Shown piece after piece: positions 8,360 through 16,860 of a DNA stretch of 64,000 bases (within the stretch, counting starts at the first letter, position 1; the number at the start of each line of letters is the position of its first letter). The stretch covers positions 1-64,000 of the forward strand of contig CAZSBE010000002.1 of the NCBI GenBank assembly GCA_964604955.1. Reading direction: 5' to 3'. A program made the position numbers and the translations under genes. The DNA comes from JALGWA01 sp964604955. GTDB taxonomy: Bacteria; Arandabacterota; Arandabacteria; Arandabacterales; JALGWA01. Below the pieces are notes generated by a model, which did not search any database, was not told the origin of the DNA, and saw only the letters and a program-made list of their open reading frames with translations.

Positions 8360-8380
8360 CTCCGAACTCCGCGTCTGCAG

Positions 8381-9244
8381 CTATTGCCGAGGTTTGACGA
8401 GTTCTTCGTAGGTGTCCGGTCTCCTACCCTCATAAAAATGCCAGAGACCCCTCACGCTTTCAATCAAAGAAAGATCCAGGTCGGCGACAATGACATCGTC
8501 TCCGGAATCGCTTCCCTTTGCAAGGACTTTGCCCGCCGGGTCGCAGAAATAGCTCGAGCCGTAGTACTTGCCGCTCTCCCAGGGCTTCTCGAGACCCACG
8601 CGGTTCAGCGCCCCCACGAAATAGCCGTTGGCGACGGCGTGGGCCCGCTGCTCTATATCCCAGAGATGGCGCGACAGCCCCTCGACGGTCGCCGACGGGT
8701 TGAAGACGATCTCGGCCCCTTTAAGACCGAGCGCCCTCGCCCCCTCGGGGAAGTGCCGGTCATAACATACGTAAATGCCCACGCGCCCGAACTCCGTGTC
8801 AAAGACGGGATAGCCCATGTCGCCGGGCTCGAAGTAGAACTTCTCGCGAAAGCCCTCCAGGTCCGGAAGGTGCATCTTCCTGTACTTGCCCACGACTTCA
8901 CCGTCGGTTCCTATGAGCACCGCCGTGTTGAAGTACTTGCCGCCTGCCTTCTCCGCGAGGGGAGCGACGAGCACAATGCCCAGCCGCCTGGCGACGTTTC
9001 CCATCCTGGCCGTGGTCTCGCCGGGTACGGTCTCGGCGAGGTCAAGCCACCGCCGGTCCTCCCCGGCCGGAAAATAGGGCGCGTAGAAAAGCTCCTGAAG
9101 GCAGACGATGCTGGATCCGCGCGAAGCCGCCTCTTCTATCATGGGAATCTGCCTTGCGATCATGGCCTCTTTTACGGACTGGATCGGGCCCGACGCATCG
9201 GGGCATCCCGTCTGGATCAAGGCGCATGTCACTGTCCTGGCCAT
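8381..9244 (-). CDS. Carbon-nitrogen hydrolase, probable beta-ureidopropionase
   Basis: 287 residues. The nitrilase-superfamily triad is visible: Glu in 'CLQELFY' (about 51), Lys in 'KYRKMHLP' (about 120) and Cys in 'YVCYDRHFPE' (about 157). The closest known groups are beta-ureidopropionase and N-carbamoylputrescine amidase. As first gene of an operon that next encodes PreA and dihydropyrimidinase, it most likely hydrolyses N-carbamoyl-beta-alanine to beta-alanine, CO2 and ammonia, the last step of reductive pyrimidine breakdown. ATG at 9244 with GGAGAGG 5 bases upstream. N-carbamoyl-D-amino acid hydrolysis is the alternative. Confidence 0.87.
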   Translation of the reverse strand: MARTVTCALIQTGCPDASGPIQSVKEAMIARQIPMIEEAASRGSSIVCLQELFYAPYFPAGEDRRWLDLAETVPGETTARMGNVARRLGIVLVAPLAEKAGGKYFNTAVLIGTDGEVVGKYRKMHLPDLEGFREKFYFEPGDMGYPVFDTEFGRVGIYVCYDRHFPEGARALGLKGAEIVFNPSATVEGLSRHLWDIEQRAHAVANGYFVGALNRVGLEKPWESGKYYGSSYFCDPAGKVLAKGSDSGDDVIVADLDLSLIESVRGLWHFYEGRRPDTYEELVKPRQ

Positions 9245-9344
9245 CGCTTTCCTCTCCGGGGAAATGCGCGTACTGATCCCGGCCTGTCTGCCTTCGGAAT
9301 CAGGGCTTGGCGCCTAAATTAAAGCCGCTACAGGGCGGCAGGAT

Positions 9345-9373
9345 AGTATAACACCGGAGCGGAGGAGTGTCAA
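9345..9373 (-). promoter_or_regulatory. Sigma-70 promoter of the pyrimidine / Mo-hydroxylase operon
   Basis: Read on the - strand, TTGACA (9368-9373) is separated by 17 bases from TATACT (9345-9350). The predicted start of transcription is near 9338, about 94 bases before the beta-ureidopropionase ATG. A small hairpin (GCCGC/GCGGC, 9324-9339) would form at the very 5' end of the RNA. The match is near consensus, so this operon is probably well expressed. Confidence 0.8.
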
Positions 9374-9397
9374 TCGGGGCAGCGCCGGGGGCCGGGA

Positions 9398-11812
9398 CTA
9401 GGGGCCTTCGAGTCTCCCCAGGGCGGCCTGGGCCTGGTCGCGCGCCGTCCCCGGCGGGGCGGTCTCGAGGTATTTTCTGTACGTCTCGCGGGCGCGGGCC
9501 CCGTCGCCCGTTCTCTCGTATGCCACCGCCAGGTTGCCCCGGGCCGTGAGGAGCAGCGGGCTGGCCTCGAGGGCGCGCTCGAAATAACGGATTGCCGAAT
9601 CGGGCTCGTCCGTCCTCAAGAAAGCCAGCCCCATGTCGGAGAGCAGGTTCGCATCATCCGGAGCGACTTCGAGTCCGGCCCTCACGGCACCGAACGCCTC
9701 GTCGCAGCGTCCCAGACCCATGAGAACCGTAGCCTCCGAATGATAGGGGTGAGGACTGTGAGGCTGGATGTCCCGTGCCGTCCTGATCTGCTCGATGCCG
9801 AGGTCGGGGTTGCCGGTATAGGCCAGGGCTATGCCCAGGCCGATATGGGCGTTGACGGTTGCGTTGTCCCGCGACAGGGCCTCGCGGTAATAGTGCATGG
9901 CCGTGGTGTAATCGCGCTTCCTTGAATAGGCATTGCCCAGGTTGGAGTACATCGGAGCTGGATTCGGGTTGCCCCTGAGGGCCTTTTCGTACTCGGTGAT
10001 GGCCAGGTCGACATTGCCGCCCATATAATAGAGGCTGGCGAGCATGTCATGGGCTTCGAAGAAGTCGGGGTCGATGGCGACGGCCCGCTCCGCCATCAGG
10101 AACGACTCGCGCGGCGAGCCCAGCTCGAGAAGAAGTCTGGAGGCGTATATATGCGTGCCCGCATCGTCGCCAGCCGCGGCAACCGCCGCTCCGACCGATG
10201 CCCTCGCGCCCGCTGTATCCCCGGCCGCTATACACCATCTCGCCAGGTGAAGGTGATACGTGCCGCTGAGAAGCCTCGAGTTGTAGTCCCTCCTGTCGCC
10301 GTCGCGTCCGCGCACCTCAAAGCGCTCGGGCGGCAAGCACTCTCTGCCCTCGCTCTCAAGGGCATACACCATGCCGCAGATATCGGCGTCGTACCCGGCG
10401 ACCACCGGCGGCACGGGCCCCACAAGCGCGAGGTCCGCCGGGCCCAAGGCCTCCACGAACCACTGCACGCATTCATCCACGTTCCGGGGGCCCGCGGGAA
10501 GACCCGCCGCCCGCGGGTTGGACGAGCCCAGCACGAAGACCCGGGCCGGGGCGTTTTCCACAAGCGAGACGTAGAGCAGCGGAAAATCGAGGGCGCTGCC
10601 GCTTCCTATCAGCAACGGCTCCGGGGCGCTCTCATCGCGCGCGCTCTCGACCGCGGCCATCGCATAGTCATGTGCGAACCAGGCGTCATGCCGCCTCTCG
10701 AGCGAGACGAGGTTGGTAACGAATATGAGCGAAACGCCGGCGAGGACGGCCGGCCCCGCCGCCCTGTTGAGCCTCGCCAGTCTCTCGATGAGGAAGCCGG
10801 CGCCGAGGGCGGCGAAGACCCCTACCGTGATGAGGGCCGGGAAGACGTGGCTGTCGATATCCGGGATATTGTATGCGGCCGAGTGGACCCCGTAGAAAAC
10901 GAAGACCAAAAGCGCGCCGGCCAGCAGTCTCCATCTCTTGATCGAGACGGCCAGCCCGAGAAGCGCCAGGGCCGAAAGCCACAGGCCCCCCTGCGCGAAC
11001 ATGAGCCGCAGATAGGCGCCGAAATCGGCGAGCCTCGCGCCGGCTTCGAGGGGTTTCACTCTCCACTTGTAGCCCTGAGCGGTAATGTGGGAGATGAAAC
11101 CGTCAAGCGTCGACGTCTCGCCCCAGGTCAGGGGCGGAGCCTGCGCCGAGCGTATGGGTATGTAAAGCCACACCGTGAGCCCGAGCATCAGAAAGAGCAG
11201 CGCGACGACGACCGCGTTGAGCCTCGGCCTCACCCCCGATACGAGAAGGCCTATTACGGCCGCGGCCAGCGCGTACACCAGGCTGAGGTGATGGGATACT
11301 GCGAGCCCGCCCGCGAGTCCCATGAGCACAAGCACGCTGTCACCGCGCCTCGCGCCGGCCAGGGCAATCAGCAGCAGAGCCGTGACGAAAACGGCGTTAA
11401 GCGTATAGACCTCCGCCCCGGTGGCCTGCAGCCACCAGGCTTCGCGCGTGGCGAGGCCCAGGGCCACCACGACCCCCGCCCACCTTCCGGCCCCGAGGCC
11501 CCTGGCGACCAGATAGACGAAAGCGGTGAGAACCGAGGCGAGAACCGCGGACATGAGATTGTAGCGGTATGCCACCGACCCGAAGGCGAAGATGCTGGAG
11601 AATATCCTGCCCAGCATGAGATAGAGCGGATAGCCGGGCGGATGCGCGACGCTCAGCGTGCGCGACGCTGCGATCAGCTCCCCGGCGTCCCCGGGCAGCA
11701 CGCTGGGCGCCAGCGTGACGATGTAGATGAGAAGGGTCACGAAGAAGATGCAGACACATGCAATAATGTCCGGGCGGGCGCCCGCATCCGGTCGTCCGGT
11801 CAAAGAAATCAT
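9398..11812 (-). CDS. DUF2723 multi-spanning membrane protein with C-terminal TPR domain
   Basis: 804 residues. About 10-12 hydrophobic segments in the first 380 residues carry the DUF2723 start signature ('LAPSVLPGDAGELIAAS...AHPPGYPLY'), which resembles protein O-mannosyltransferase/GT-C folds (TMEM260-like). The rest is soluble, with at least six TPR units from about 560 to 790 ('AITEYEKALRGNPNPAPMYSNLGNAY' region and repeats). Such proteins are common in FCB-type bacteria and are suspected glycosyltransferases; substrate unknown. The start overlaps the M28 peptidase stop as ATGA, so it is coupled to the secreted-protein genes upstream, which might be its clients (inference). Confidence 0.85.
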   Translation of the reverse strand: MISLTGRPDAGARPDIIACVCIFFVTLLIYIVTLAPSVLPGDAGELIAASRTLSVAHPPGYPLYLMLGRIFSSIFAFGSVAYRYNLMSAVLASVLTAFVYLVARGLGAGRWAGVVVALGLATREAWWLQATGAEVYTLNAVFVTALLLIALAGARRGDSVLVLMGLAGGLAVSHHLSLVYALAAAVIGLLVSGVRPRLNAVVVALLFLMLGLTVWLYIPIRSAQAPPLTWGETSTLDGFISHITAQGYKWRVKPLEAGARLADFGAYLRLMFAQGGLWLSALALLGLAVSIKRWRLLAGALLVFVFYGVHSAAYNIPDIDSHVFPALITVGVFAALGAGFLIERLARLNRAAGPAVLAGVSLIFVTNLVSLERRHDAWFAHDYAMAAVESARDESAPEPLLIGSGSALDFPLLYVSLVENAPARVFVLGSSNPRAAGLPAGPRNVDECVQWFVEALGPADLALVGPVPPVVAGYDADICGMVYALESEGRECLPPERFEVRGRDGDRRDYNSRLLSGTYHLHLARWCIAAGDTAGARASVGAAVAAAGDDAGTHIYASRLLLELGSPRESFLMAERAVAIDPDFFEAHDMLASLYYMGGNVDLAITEYEKALRGNPNPAPMYSNLGNAYSRKRDYTTAMHYYREALSRDNATVNAHIGLGIALAYTGNPDLGIEQIRTARDIQPHSPHPYHSEATVLMGLGRCDEAFGAVRAGLEVAPDDANLLSDMGLAFLRTDEPDSAIRYFERALEASPLLLTARGNLAVAYERTGDGARARETYRKYLETAPPGTARDQAQAALGRLEGP

Positions 11813-13929
11813 CTGCCTCTCGACACAACTGCGAACTTCGTATGGGCGGACAGGTCCGCTGTCTCGTCACGCACGTTCATCTTGAGGACGCACACATAGA
11901 GCCCCGGAGCGAGGTGCCCGGCGTTTCCAGAGAGGCTTGCGAGCGGCAACTTGAACTCGGGTGCATCGATCAGCCCCTCACCCCTGAGAACCCGGAGGCC
12001 CGTCACGTCAAAGACCTCGATGAGGTAGCTTGCAAGGAAGTTCGTCTGGCTCGTGAATATGTCGGCTGTTATGACCGCGTCGTTCGGACTCTCAACCGGA
12101 TTGGGGTAGAAATGCAGGTTCTCGAGCCTGGCGGTCACCGGGCTTACAGTCAGCGTCACGGTCGCCTGGTTGTTGCCCACATCGCTTTCTACATCTTCGT
12201 CCACCGGAACAAGTGATATGGAGTAATCGATGTCGCCGTAGTCGCTCAGGCTGGTTTTCCAGGTGGCGGCCGCCTCGGCGATGCCACCGGCGACCGCTTC
12301 AAGCCCAACCGGGCCCTCATGAACCACCGGGCCCGTGCCGTCCCTGCCCTGCCTCACGGTGAACGTGTAGACGGCCGGCCCCGAAAGGGGGCCTCCCACG
12401 TTCAGCGCCCTGACGGTCGCTGTAAGATCGCTTCCGGCCACCAGCGGGTAGCCGCTCGACCGGCCCTCCCAGCCGAACTCAATGCTCGCGGGAGTCACCA
12501 CGAGGTCGCTCAGGGAGTCCCCCGGAATGTCGGCAAAGCGGAGCATGTACGCAGCGACCAGCCGCACGTTGTCGGCGACCTGGTCGAAGTCGACGTTGCC
12601 GAGCGTGTCGCCCAGCGTGTGATAATGGGGAGTCAACGGTTCGGGGAGATAGCCCAATGTCTGGGCTCCGATCATGAGGGCGGGAATCCCCTGCCACCAG
12701 AACGGTGCATGATCGCTGTTGTGGATCTCCGGGCGAAAGCGGTCTATGAATTGCGTCTGCAGGCCCAGGTTGTCCGCCGTCTCCTGAAGGGCCTCCGTAA
12801 TCCAGCCATCGCGATATCCATATACGATCTCGATCCACTTCTCGGCTTCGGTGTATCCGACCATGTCGATGTTGATCACCCCTATTATCGTGTCATTCGC
12901 CGCGAGGTTTTCAGCATAGTAATCGCTGCCAAGCAGCCCGATCTCCTCGGCGGACCACAGGGCGAAAGTGATGCCGAAATCGAACTTCTGACCGGCGAGC
13001 AGCCGCGCGCACTCGAGTACCGTGGTCGCGCCCGAAGCGTTGTCATCCGCTCCCGGGGCAGCGTCTGTCCGCCAGTCCCAGCCCGGCTGCCTGACTCCTA
13101 TGGCGTCGTAGTGGCCACAGATGATATAACGGGCGCTCGTTCTGGTGCCGGGCAGGTCGGCGACTATGTTCACGAAAACAGTATCCTGACCCTTGTAATA
13201 CTCGGGCAGCTCCGGTTCGAACTCCTGCTCCCATACCGCCCCGCCTGCGGGAAGAACGTACTGCTCCAGTCGCTGCCTTATATAGGGAGTAATGTTCTGT
13301 TTGAGGTCATAACGAGCACAGAACCGCGACCTGTACCTGCCGGAGGAGCCATCGAAGTTCATGAAGTATATGGTCTTCTCCACGCTATCGGGACTCGCCC
13401 CCTCGGTAATCGACCTGATAAAATGAGCGCGCGGCCGCGTCATCGGTCTCTCTGCAAGCAGCTTTTCATGTAGTTCCTCACCTGCAGGCCGGCCGAGGAG
13501 GGCGTTGACCGGGGTGAATTTCACTCGCGAGATAGAGTAGCCGCTGTCCAGGACCATGTAGGCCCGGTCGACTTCACCCGAGAAAACCGTGATGCGCTCT
13601 GTGCGGTAAACGAGGTCCACGCCTGCCGCTCCCAGAATCTCATCCGGCACCGGATAGGGCGAGTTCCACAGGGGCGCGTCACCTCTGGACCCCAGCACGT
13701 GGACTCCTCCGGCCGAAAGAGCAGCCGGATCGCCTCCCGGCACATCGACAAGCAGCTCGCCGGGCCCGGTGAAAAACCCCCTGAGCGGCTCCATACGCGC
13801 TTCCAGGATAGCCTCATCCGCCGTCATCACCACCAGCTGCGAACCCGGTTCACCTACCGGGGCTCCCCATATCAGCAGCGTGGCCAGAACCGCAAGACCG
13901 CATGAGACGAATTGCGCCGGCTTTTTCAT
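11809..13929 (-). CDS. Secreted M28-family metallopeptidase with C-terminal sorting-type domain
   Basis: 706 residues from the ATG at 13929 (AAGGAG 7 bases upstream), giving a signal peptide MKKPAQFVSCGLAVLATLL. The zinc-peptidase motifs follow in order: 'CGHYDAIG', 'PGADDNASGA', 'WSAEEIGLLGSDYY', 'NIDMVGY' and a late His in 'PHYHTLGD'. This fits two-zinc M28 aminopeptidases. After the catalytic domain comes a CARDB-like beta region and a C-terminal module beginning 'LHFYPNPVESPND' and ending 'GLYVCVLKM', as in FCB-group extracellular proteins with FlgD-Ig or T9SS-type tails. Probably exported, possibly cell-surface. It lies 11 bases after the HhH-barrel gene and overlaps the DUF2723 gene. 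Confidence 0.88.
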   Translation of the reverse strand: MKKPAQFVSCGLAVLATLLIWGAPVGEPGSQLVVMTADEAILEARMEPLRGFFTGPGELLVDVPGGDPAALSAGGVHVLGSRGDAPLWNSPYPVPDEILGAAGVDLVYRTERITVFSGEVDRAYMVLDSGYSISRVKFTPVNALLGRPAGEELHEKLLAERPMTRPRAHFIRSITEGASPDSVEKTIYFMNFDGSSGRYRSRFCARYDLKQNITPYIRQRLEQYVLPAGGAVWEQEFEPELPEYYKGQDTVFVNIVADLPGTRTSARYIICGHYDAIGVRQPGWDWRTDAAPGADDNASGATTVLECARLLAGQKFDFGITFALWSAEEIGLLGSDYYAENLAANDTIIGVINIDMVGYTEAEKWIEIVYGYRDGWITEALQETADNLGLQTQFIDRFRPEIHNSDHAPFWWQGIPALMIGAQTLGYLPEPLTPHYHTLGDTLGNVDFDQVADNVRLVAAYMLRFADIPGDSLSDLVVTPASIEFGWEGRSSGYPLVAGSDLTATVRALNVGGPLSGPAVYTFTVRQGRDGTGPVVHEGPVGLEAVAGGIAEAAATWKTSLSDYGDIDYSISLVPVDEDVESDVGNNQATVTLTVSPVTARLENLHFYPNPVESPNDAVITADIFTSQTNFLASYLIEVFDVTGLRVLRGEGLIDAPEFKLPLASLSGNAGHLAPGLYVCVLKMNVRDETADLSAHTKFAVVSRGR

Positions 13930-13940
13930 CAGTAGTCTCC

Positions 13941-15809
13941 TTAGAACCTCACTCCGTAGTCGAACCTGAGGTCTTCTCTTCTCTCGCCGGTATCGTAGGA
14001 AGTCGAACCGAACTTGAGCGTGGCCGACCCGGCGCTCCCCAGTTTGAGAACCCCTATAAGATACCACCGCGAGCCGTCGCTTTTCAACATCTCTAATGAC
14101 GGGTAGTACGGGAGCCCGGGTTCGTACTGGAAGAGGCGCGCGGAGTAGTCTTCCACTCTGAATGCGTGAAAGCCGCCCTTGAGCGTGAACCGCCGGGCCG
14201 CCTCCAGGCGCGTATCGAGCCGCACCAGGTCCGAGTAGTAGCTCTCTCGGCGCCCCCCGGCCTCCACCCTGGACCGCTGGCCTTCGATGCGGAGCCTGAG
14301 CCAGAGGATTCTGTGCGGCCTGTACTCGAGGTCGAGCCGGGTGCGGTATCTTGACCTCTCCGACGTCACATCGTCGATCCCCTCGGGCGGCTCCTCGGCC
14401 GCAGTTATCTTCTCGGACGCCTCCATCCGGAAGTCTCCGAAGCCGATGCCGAGTTCGAAGAGCGTCTCAGAACCGGTCGGGTTCAGGCCCCTGCCGGCCC
14501 CGAGGTCTTTGCGGTGAATGTCATTGCTGATCGCGATCAGCGTGCGCGGAGCCGGTTTCAGCGTGAGGCGAAGGAGGAGCCCCTCCTCGCCCGCCGTCTC
14601 GCGCGCGTAGGACGAGAATGGCCGGGAGTGAAGGCTGAGATAAGTCCGCGCATACTTGCGGCCGAGCGCCAGAAGGTCCAGGCCGGGCCGCTCGAAAGCG
14701 ATGCCCCCCAGGAAGGCCGTTCCTCCGGCCCCTGAGAAAGCGGCCTCCCCGAATACGCCGAAATCGTCACCCATGTAGGTGAGGTCCACGGATGCCAGGC
14801 GGTTGGTCCTGCCTTCGACCCAGGGGAAGGCGCCGGCGGCGAATCCCCCGCCGAACCTCGCAAGCGAGAGGCTCATGCCCCCGCGCACCCGCCCGCGGCT
14901 TGAGCGCAGCGCGAATCCTGCAAGGTCTTCGCGGAGCGTATCCCTGCCTTCGGTCTCGGTCGGCGTTACGTGGATTCCCGAGGTCCGTATGTACTCGACC
15001 TCGCCGTCTTCGTTTAAGGTGGCGTCCAGATGGGTGCTGGATAGCGCGACGCAGAATTCGATGCCGCGGGCCGCGAGCGAGAGCGCCGCCCCGCCGAGGG
15101 CGAAGTTCTCGACCGTCGAGGTGTAAGGCTTGAGCCCGAAAGCCCGGCGGCTCAGTCGCCACGGGCCTATGGTGGACGGCGAGTAGCCGTAAGGGCCCGA
15201 GAAAACGAGCCCGTAGCCCGAGTTCAGGAAGTAGCTGCCCGCCACGATATGCACCCTCGACCACCTCTTCTGCACATAGACGGACTGGAAATCGTTCAGG
15301 CGAGTCTCAAGCCGGTCTTTCTCGACCGTAAGGCCCAGTCCCAGGCCGGAGTAGTCACCTCGAACCGTAAAGTAGGTCTTGTTGGCTTCGATCGCTGACC
15401 GCGGGGGGCTGGATATGAACCTCAGCCTTGCGGTCCCCGTCGGGCGCAACGCTTTCTCAACCGGCTTCACCACGACGAACGGGGCAAGCAGTTCAACCGT
15501 CTCGGCCGTCACGCCTTCGATTCGCGTGAGGTCGTCAAGCGAGCCGAGTTCGCCCGCCTCCCTCAGGTCGACTATCCGGGCGGCAAGCCACGGGCTGACC
15601 CACGGAAGCGCGGCCATGGTTTCGGGGTCGGCGTCGGTCAGATTGATGGGGTCTTTAAGGGCGGCGTCCAGAATGCTGAGAAGGTCCAGGTACTCCTCCT
15701 CGGACTCCACGTTCTTGAATATCTCATCGCCGGTTTGGCCGAAACACGGGCCGGAGGCTGCGAGGAGAATAAAGCACACTGCGAGCGGAAGGGGAATGAA
15801 CGATCTCAC
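13941..15809 (-). CDS. Outer membrane beta-barrel protein with N-terminal helix-hairpin-helix motifs
   Basis: 622 residues with a signal peptide ending near 'CFGQTGDEIF'. Residues about 40-115 form helix-hairpin-helix repeats ('INLTDADPETMAALPWVSPWLAARIV', then 'LTRIEGVTAETVELLAP'), like ComEA or GspK. From about 125 onward alternating polar/hydrophobic strands run to a C-terminal '...RFDYGVRF'; a final Phe is typical of outer membrane barrels. GTG start at 15809 overlaps the phosphoesterase stop (GTGA). The HhH-plus-barrel architecture recurs in FCB-related genomes but its role is unknown; DNA or protein contact at the outer membrane is a guess. Confidence 0.8.
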   Translation of the reverse strand: MRSFIPLPLAVCFILLAASGPCFGQTGDEIFKNVESEEEYLDLLSILDAALKDPINLTDADPETMAALPWVSPWLAARIVDLREAGELGSLDDLTRIEGVTAETVELLAPFVVVKPVEKALRPTGTARLRFISSPPRSAIEANKTYFTVRGDYSGLGLGLTVEKDRLETRLNDFQSVYVQKRWSRVHIVAGSYFLNSGYGLVFSGPYGYSPSTIGPWRLSRRAFGLKPYTSTVENFALGGAALSLAARGIEFCVALSSTHLDATLNEDGEVEYIRTSGIHVTPTETEGRDTLREDLAGFALRSSRGRVRGGMSLSLARFGGGFAAGAFPWVEGRTNRLASVDLTYMGDDFGVFGEAAFSGAGGTAFLGGIAFERPGLDLLALGRKYARTYLSLHSRPFSSYARETAGEEGLLLRLTLKPAPRTLIAISNDIHRKDLGAGRGLNPTGSETLFELGIGFGDFRMEASEKITAAEEPPEGIDDVTSERSRYRTRLDLEYRPHRILWLRLRIEGQRSRVEAGGRRESYYSDLVRLDTRLEAARRFTLKGGFHAFRVEDYSARLFQYEPGLPYYPSLEMLKSDGSRWYLIGVLKLGSAGSATLKFGSTSYDTGERREDLRFDYGVRF

Positions 15810-16612
15810 TCGCCGGTTCCGGTAATGTAGAAGACATCGACCTGAGGCCGGCAGAGGAACCTGAATGGAAATATGTTGGTGCCGATGCCTTTGTTGACAT
15901 TGAGGCGAAAATCGCCGAGATCGAAGAGGCCCGAGATATACTCGCTCCTGGAAGCGTAGGGGATCAGGCTCACAATGGCGGGCACTCCTATCTGACCGCC
16001 GTGGGTATGGCCGGACAGCACCAGGTCCACGCCGGCCTCCCTGAGGTCGTCGAGGATGTAATCGGGATGGAAGTGCGTAAGCACGATCACGGGTTTGGTT
16101 CCGTCCACCTCCGAGAGCGCGGTCCTGGGTCTGGCGCGGTGGGTCACGGGGTCGTCGAGTCCGACCAGCAGGAACTCGCCGCAGTCAACGCTCTCGTTGA
16201 AGAGGAATCGGATATTCGGCGAATCTTCCCAGAGCGCGCCTCTGCGCCTGGCGTCCTGAATGACGGCATCGGCATTGCCGCACACGGCGAATATGCCCTT
16301 GCGAGCCCGCAGCATGGAGGTAAACGCGAGGCCTTCTGCGAGCGAGCTGCGCCCTTTAAGAAGGTCACCTGTGATGAAGACATAGTCAGGCCCGATCTCC
16401 CGCACTATCTTCACGAGTCTCCTCTCCCTCAAGCCGACCCGGGTCGTGTGAGTATCCGCTATATGGACAATGCACACGGGCTCGTCCGGGAACCCCCGTA
16501 TGGTGAGGTTGTGGGTCTCCACCCTTATCCAGTAGGGCTCGATGATGCCCGCGTAGATTAGAAAGCCGACGAGTAGGGACAGCCACCAGATGTTCTTCTT
16601 TGATATGCGCAT
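15806..16612 (-). CDS. Membrane-anchored calcineurin-like metallophosphoesterase (YaeI type)
   Basis: 268 residues from the ATG at 16612; an in-frame GTG at 16633 would add 7 residues and neither start has a good ribosome site. One N-terminal membrane segment (about residues 8-25) precedes the phosphoesterase domain. Motifs in order: 'HIADTHT', 'FITGDLL', 'VCGNAD', 'LTHFHPD' and 'LSGHTHGGQIG', giving the two-metal site. YaeI-like relatives hydrolyse UDP-diacylglucosamine or other phosphodiesters at the membrane. 'GNAD' replaces the usual GNHD/GNHE, a substitution seen in some relatives. It is translationally coupled to the HhH-barrel gene. Confidence 0.82.
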   Translation of the reverse strand: MRISKKNIWWLSLLVGFLIYAGIIEPYWIRVETHNLTIRGFPDEPVCIVHIADTHTTRVGLRERRLVKIVREIGPDYVFITGDLLKGRSSLAEGLAFTSMLRARKGIFAVCGNADAVIQDARRRGALWEDSPNIRFLFNESVDCGEFLLVGLDDPVTHRARPRTALSEVDGTKPVIVLTHFHPDYILDDLREAGVDLVLSGHTHGGQIGVPAIVSLIPYASRSEYISGLFDLGDFRLNVNKGIGTNIFPFRFLCRPQVDVFYITGTGE

Positions 16613-16745
16613 TTCTTGGAGTGAAGCTAACACAGGCCCGGTTCGCGGTCAATAGAGCCTCCATGTCCGGACGGGCGGGTCGCCGGCAGGGGTTTGAAAG
16701 GCGGGCGGGATTATCAGCGCGGGAACCATCCGCCCGCCAGACAAA

Positions 16746-16770
16746 CTTGTTGCCTATATATGGCAACAAG
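16746..16770. promoter_or_regulatory. Perfect 9-bp dyad (CTTGTTGCC-7-GGCAACAAG)
   Basis: In the 248-base gap between the barrel gene (stop at 16861) and the phosphoesterase gene, arms CTTGTTGCC and GGCAACAAG flank TATATAT. There is no U-run on either strand, so an operator or RNA stem is more likely than an intrinsic terminator. On the - strand it lies about 135 bases before the phosphoesterase start. The rest of the gap is GC-rich and shows no gene. Confidence 0.5.
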
Positions 16771-16860
16771 CGTGCCAGCGGGCAGGCGTACCTGTCGGTT
16801 CTCGGCGCGGGCATCGCCCTGAAACGTCCGAAACCTGACGGCGCCGTCCGTGGAGTGACG

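Noticed and set aside
7724..9322. A 532-codon open frame on the + strand
   Set aside because: Antisense to preA and the beta-ureidopropionase gene, and it runs through their start region and leader.
10049..11899. A 616-codon open frame on the + strand
   Set aside because: Antisense to the DUF2723-TPR gene; rich in Arg/Pro/Gly with no recognisable domain.
11809..13929. A definite T9SS substrate call for the M28 peptidase
   Set aside because: The tail resembles both FlgD-Ig and T9SS type A domains, and no T9SS machinery gene is in the window.
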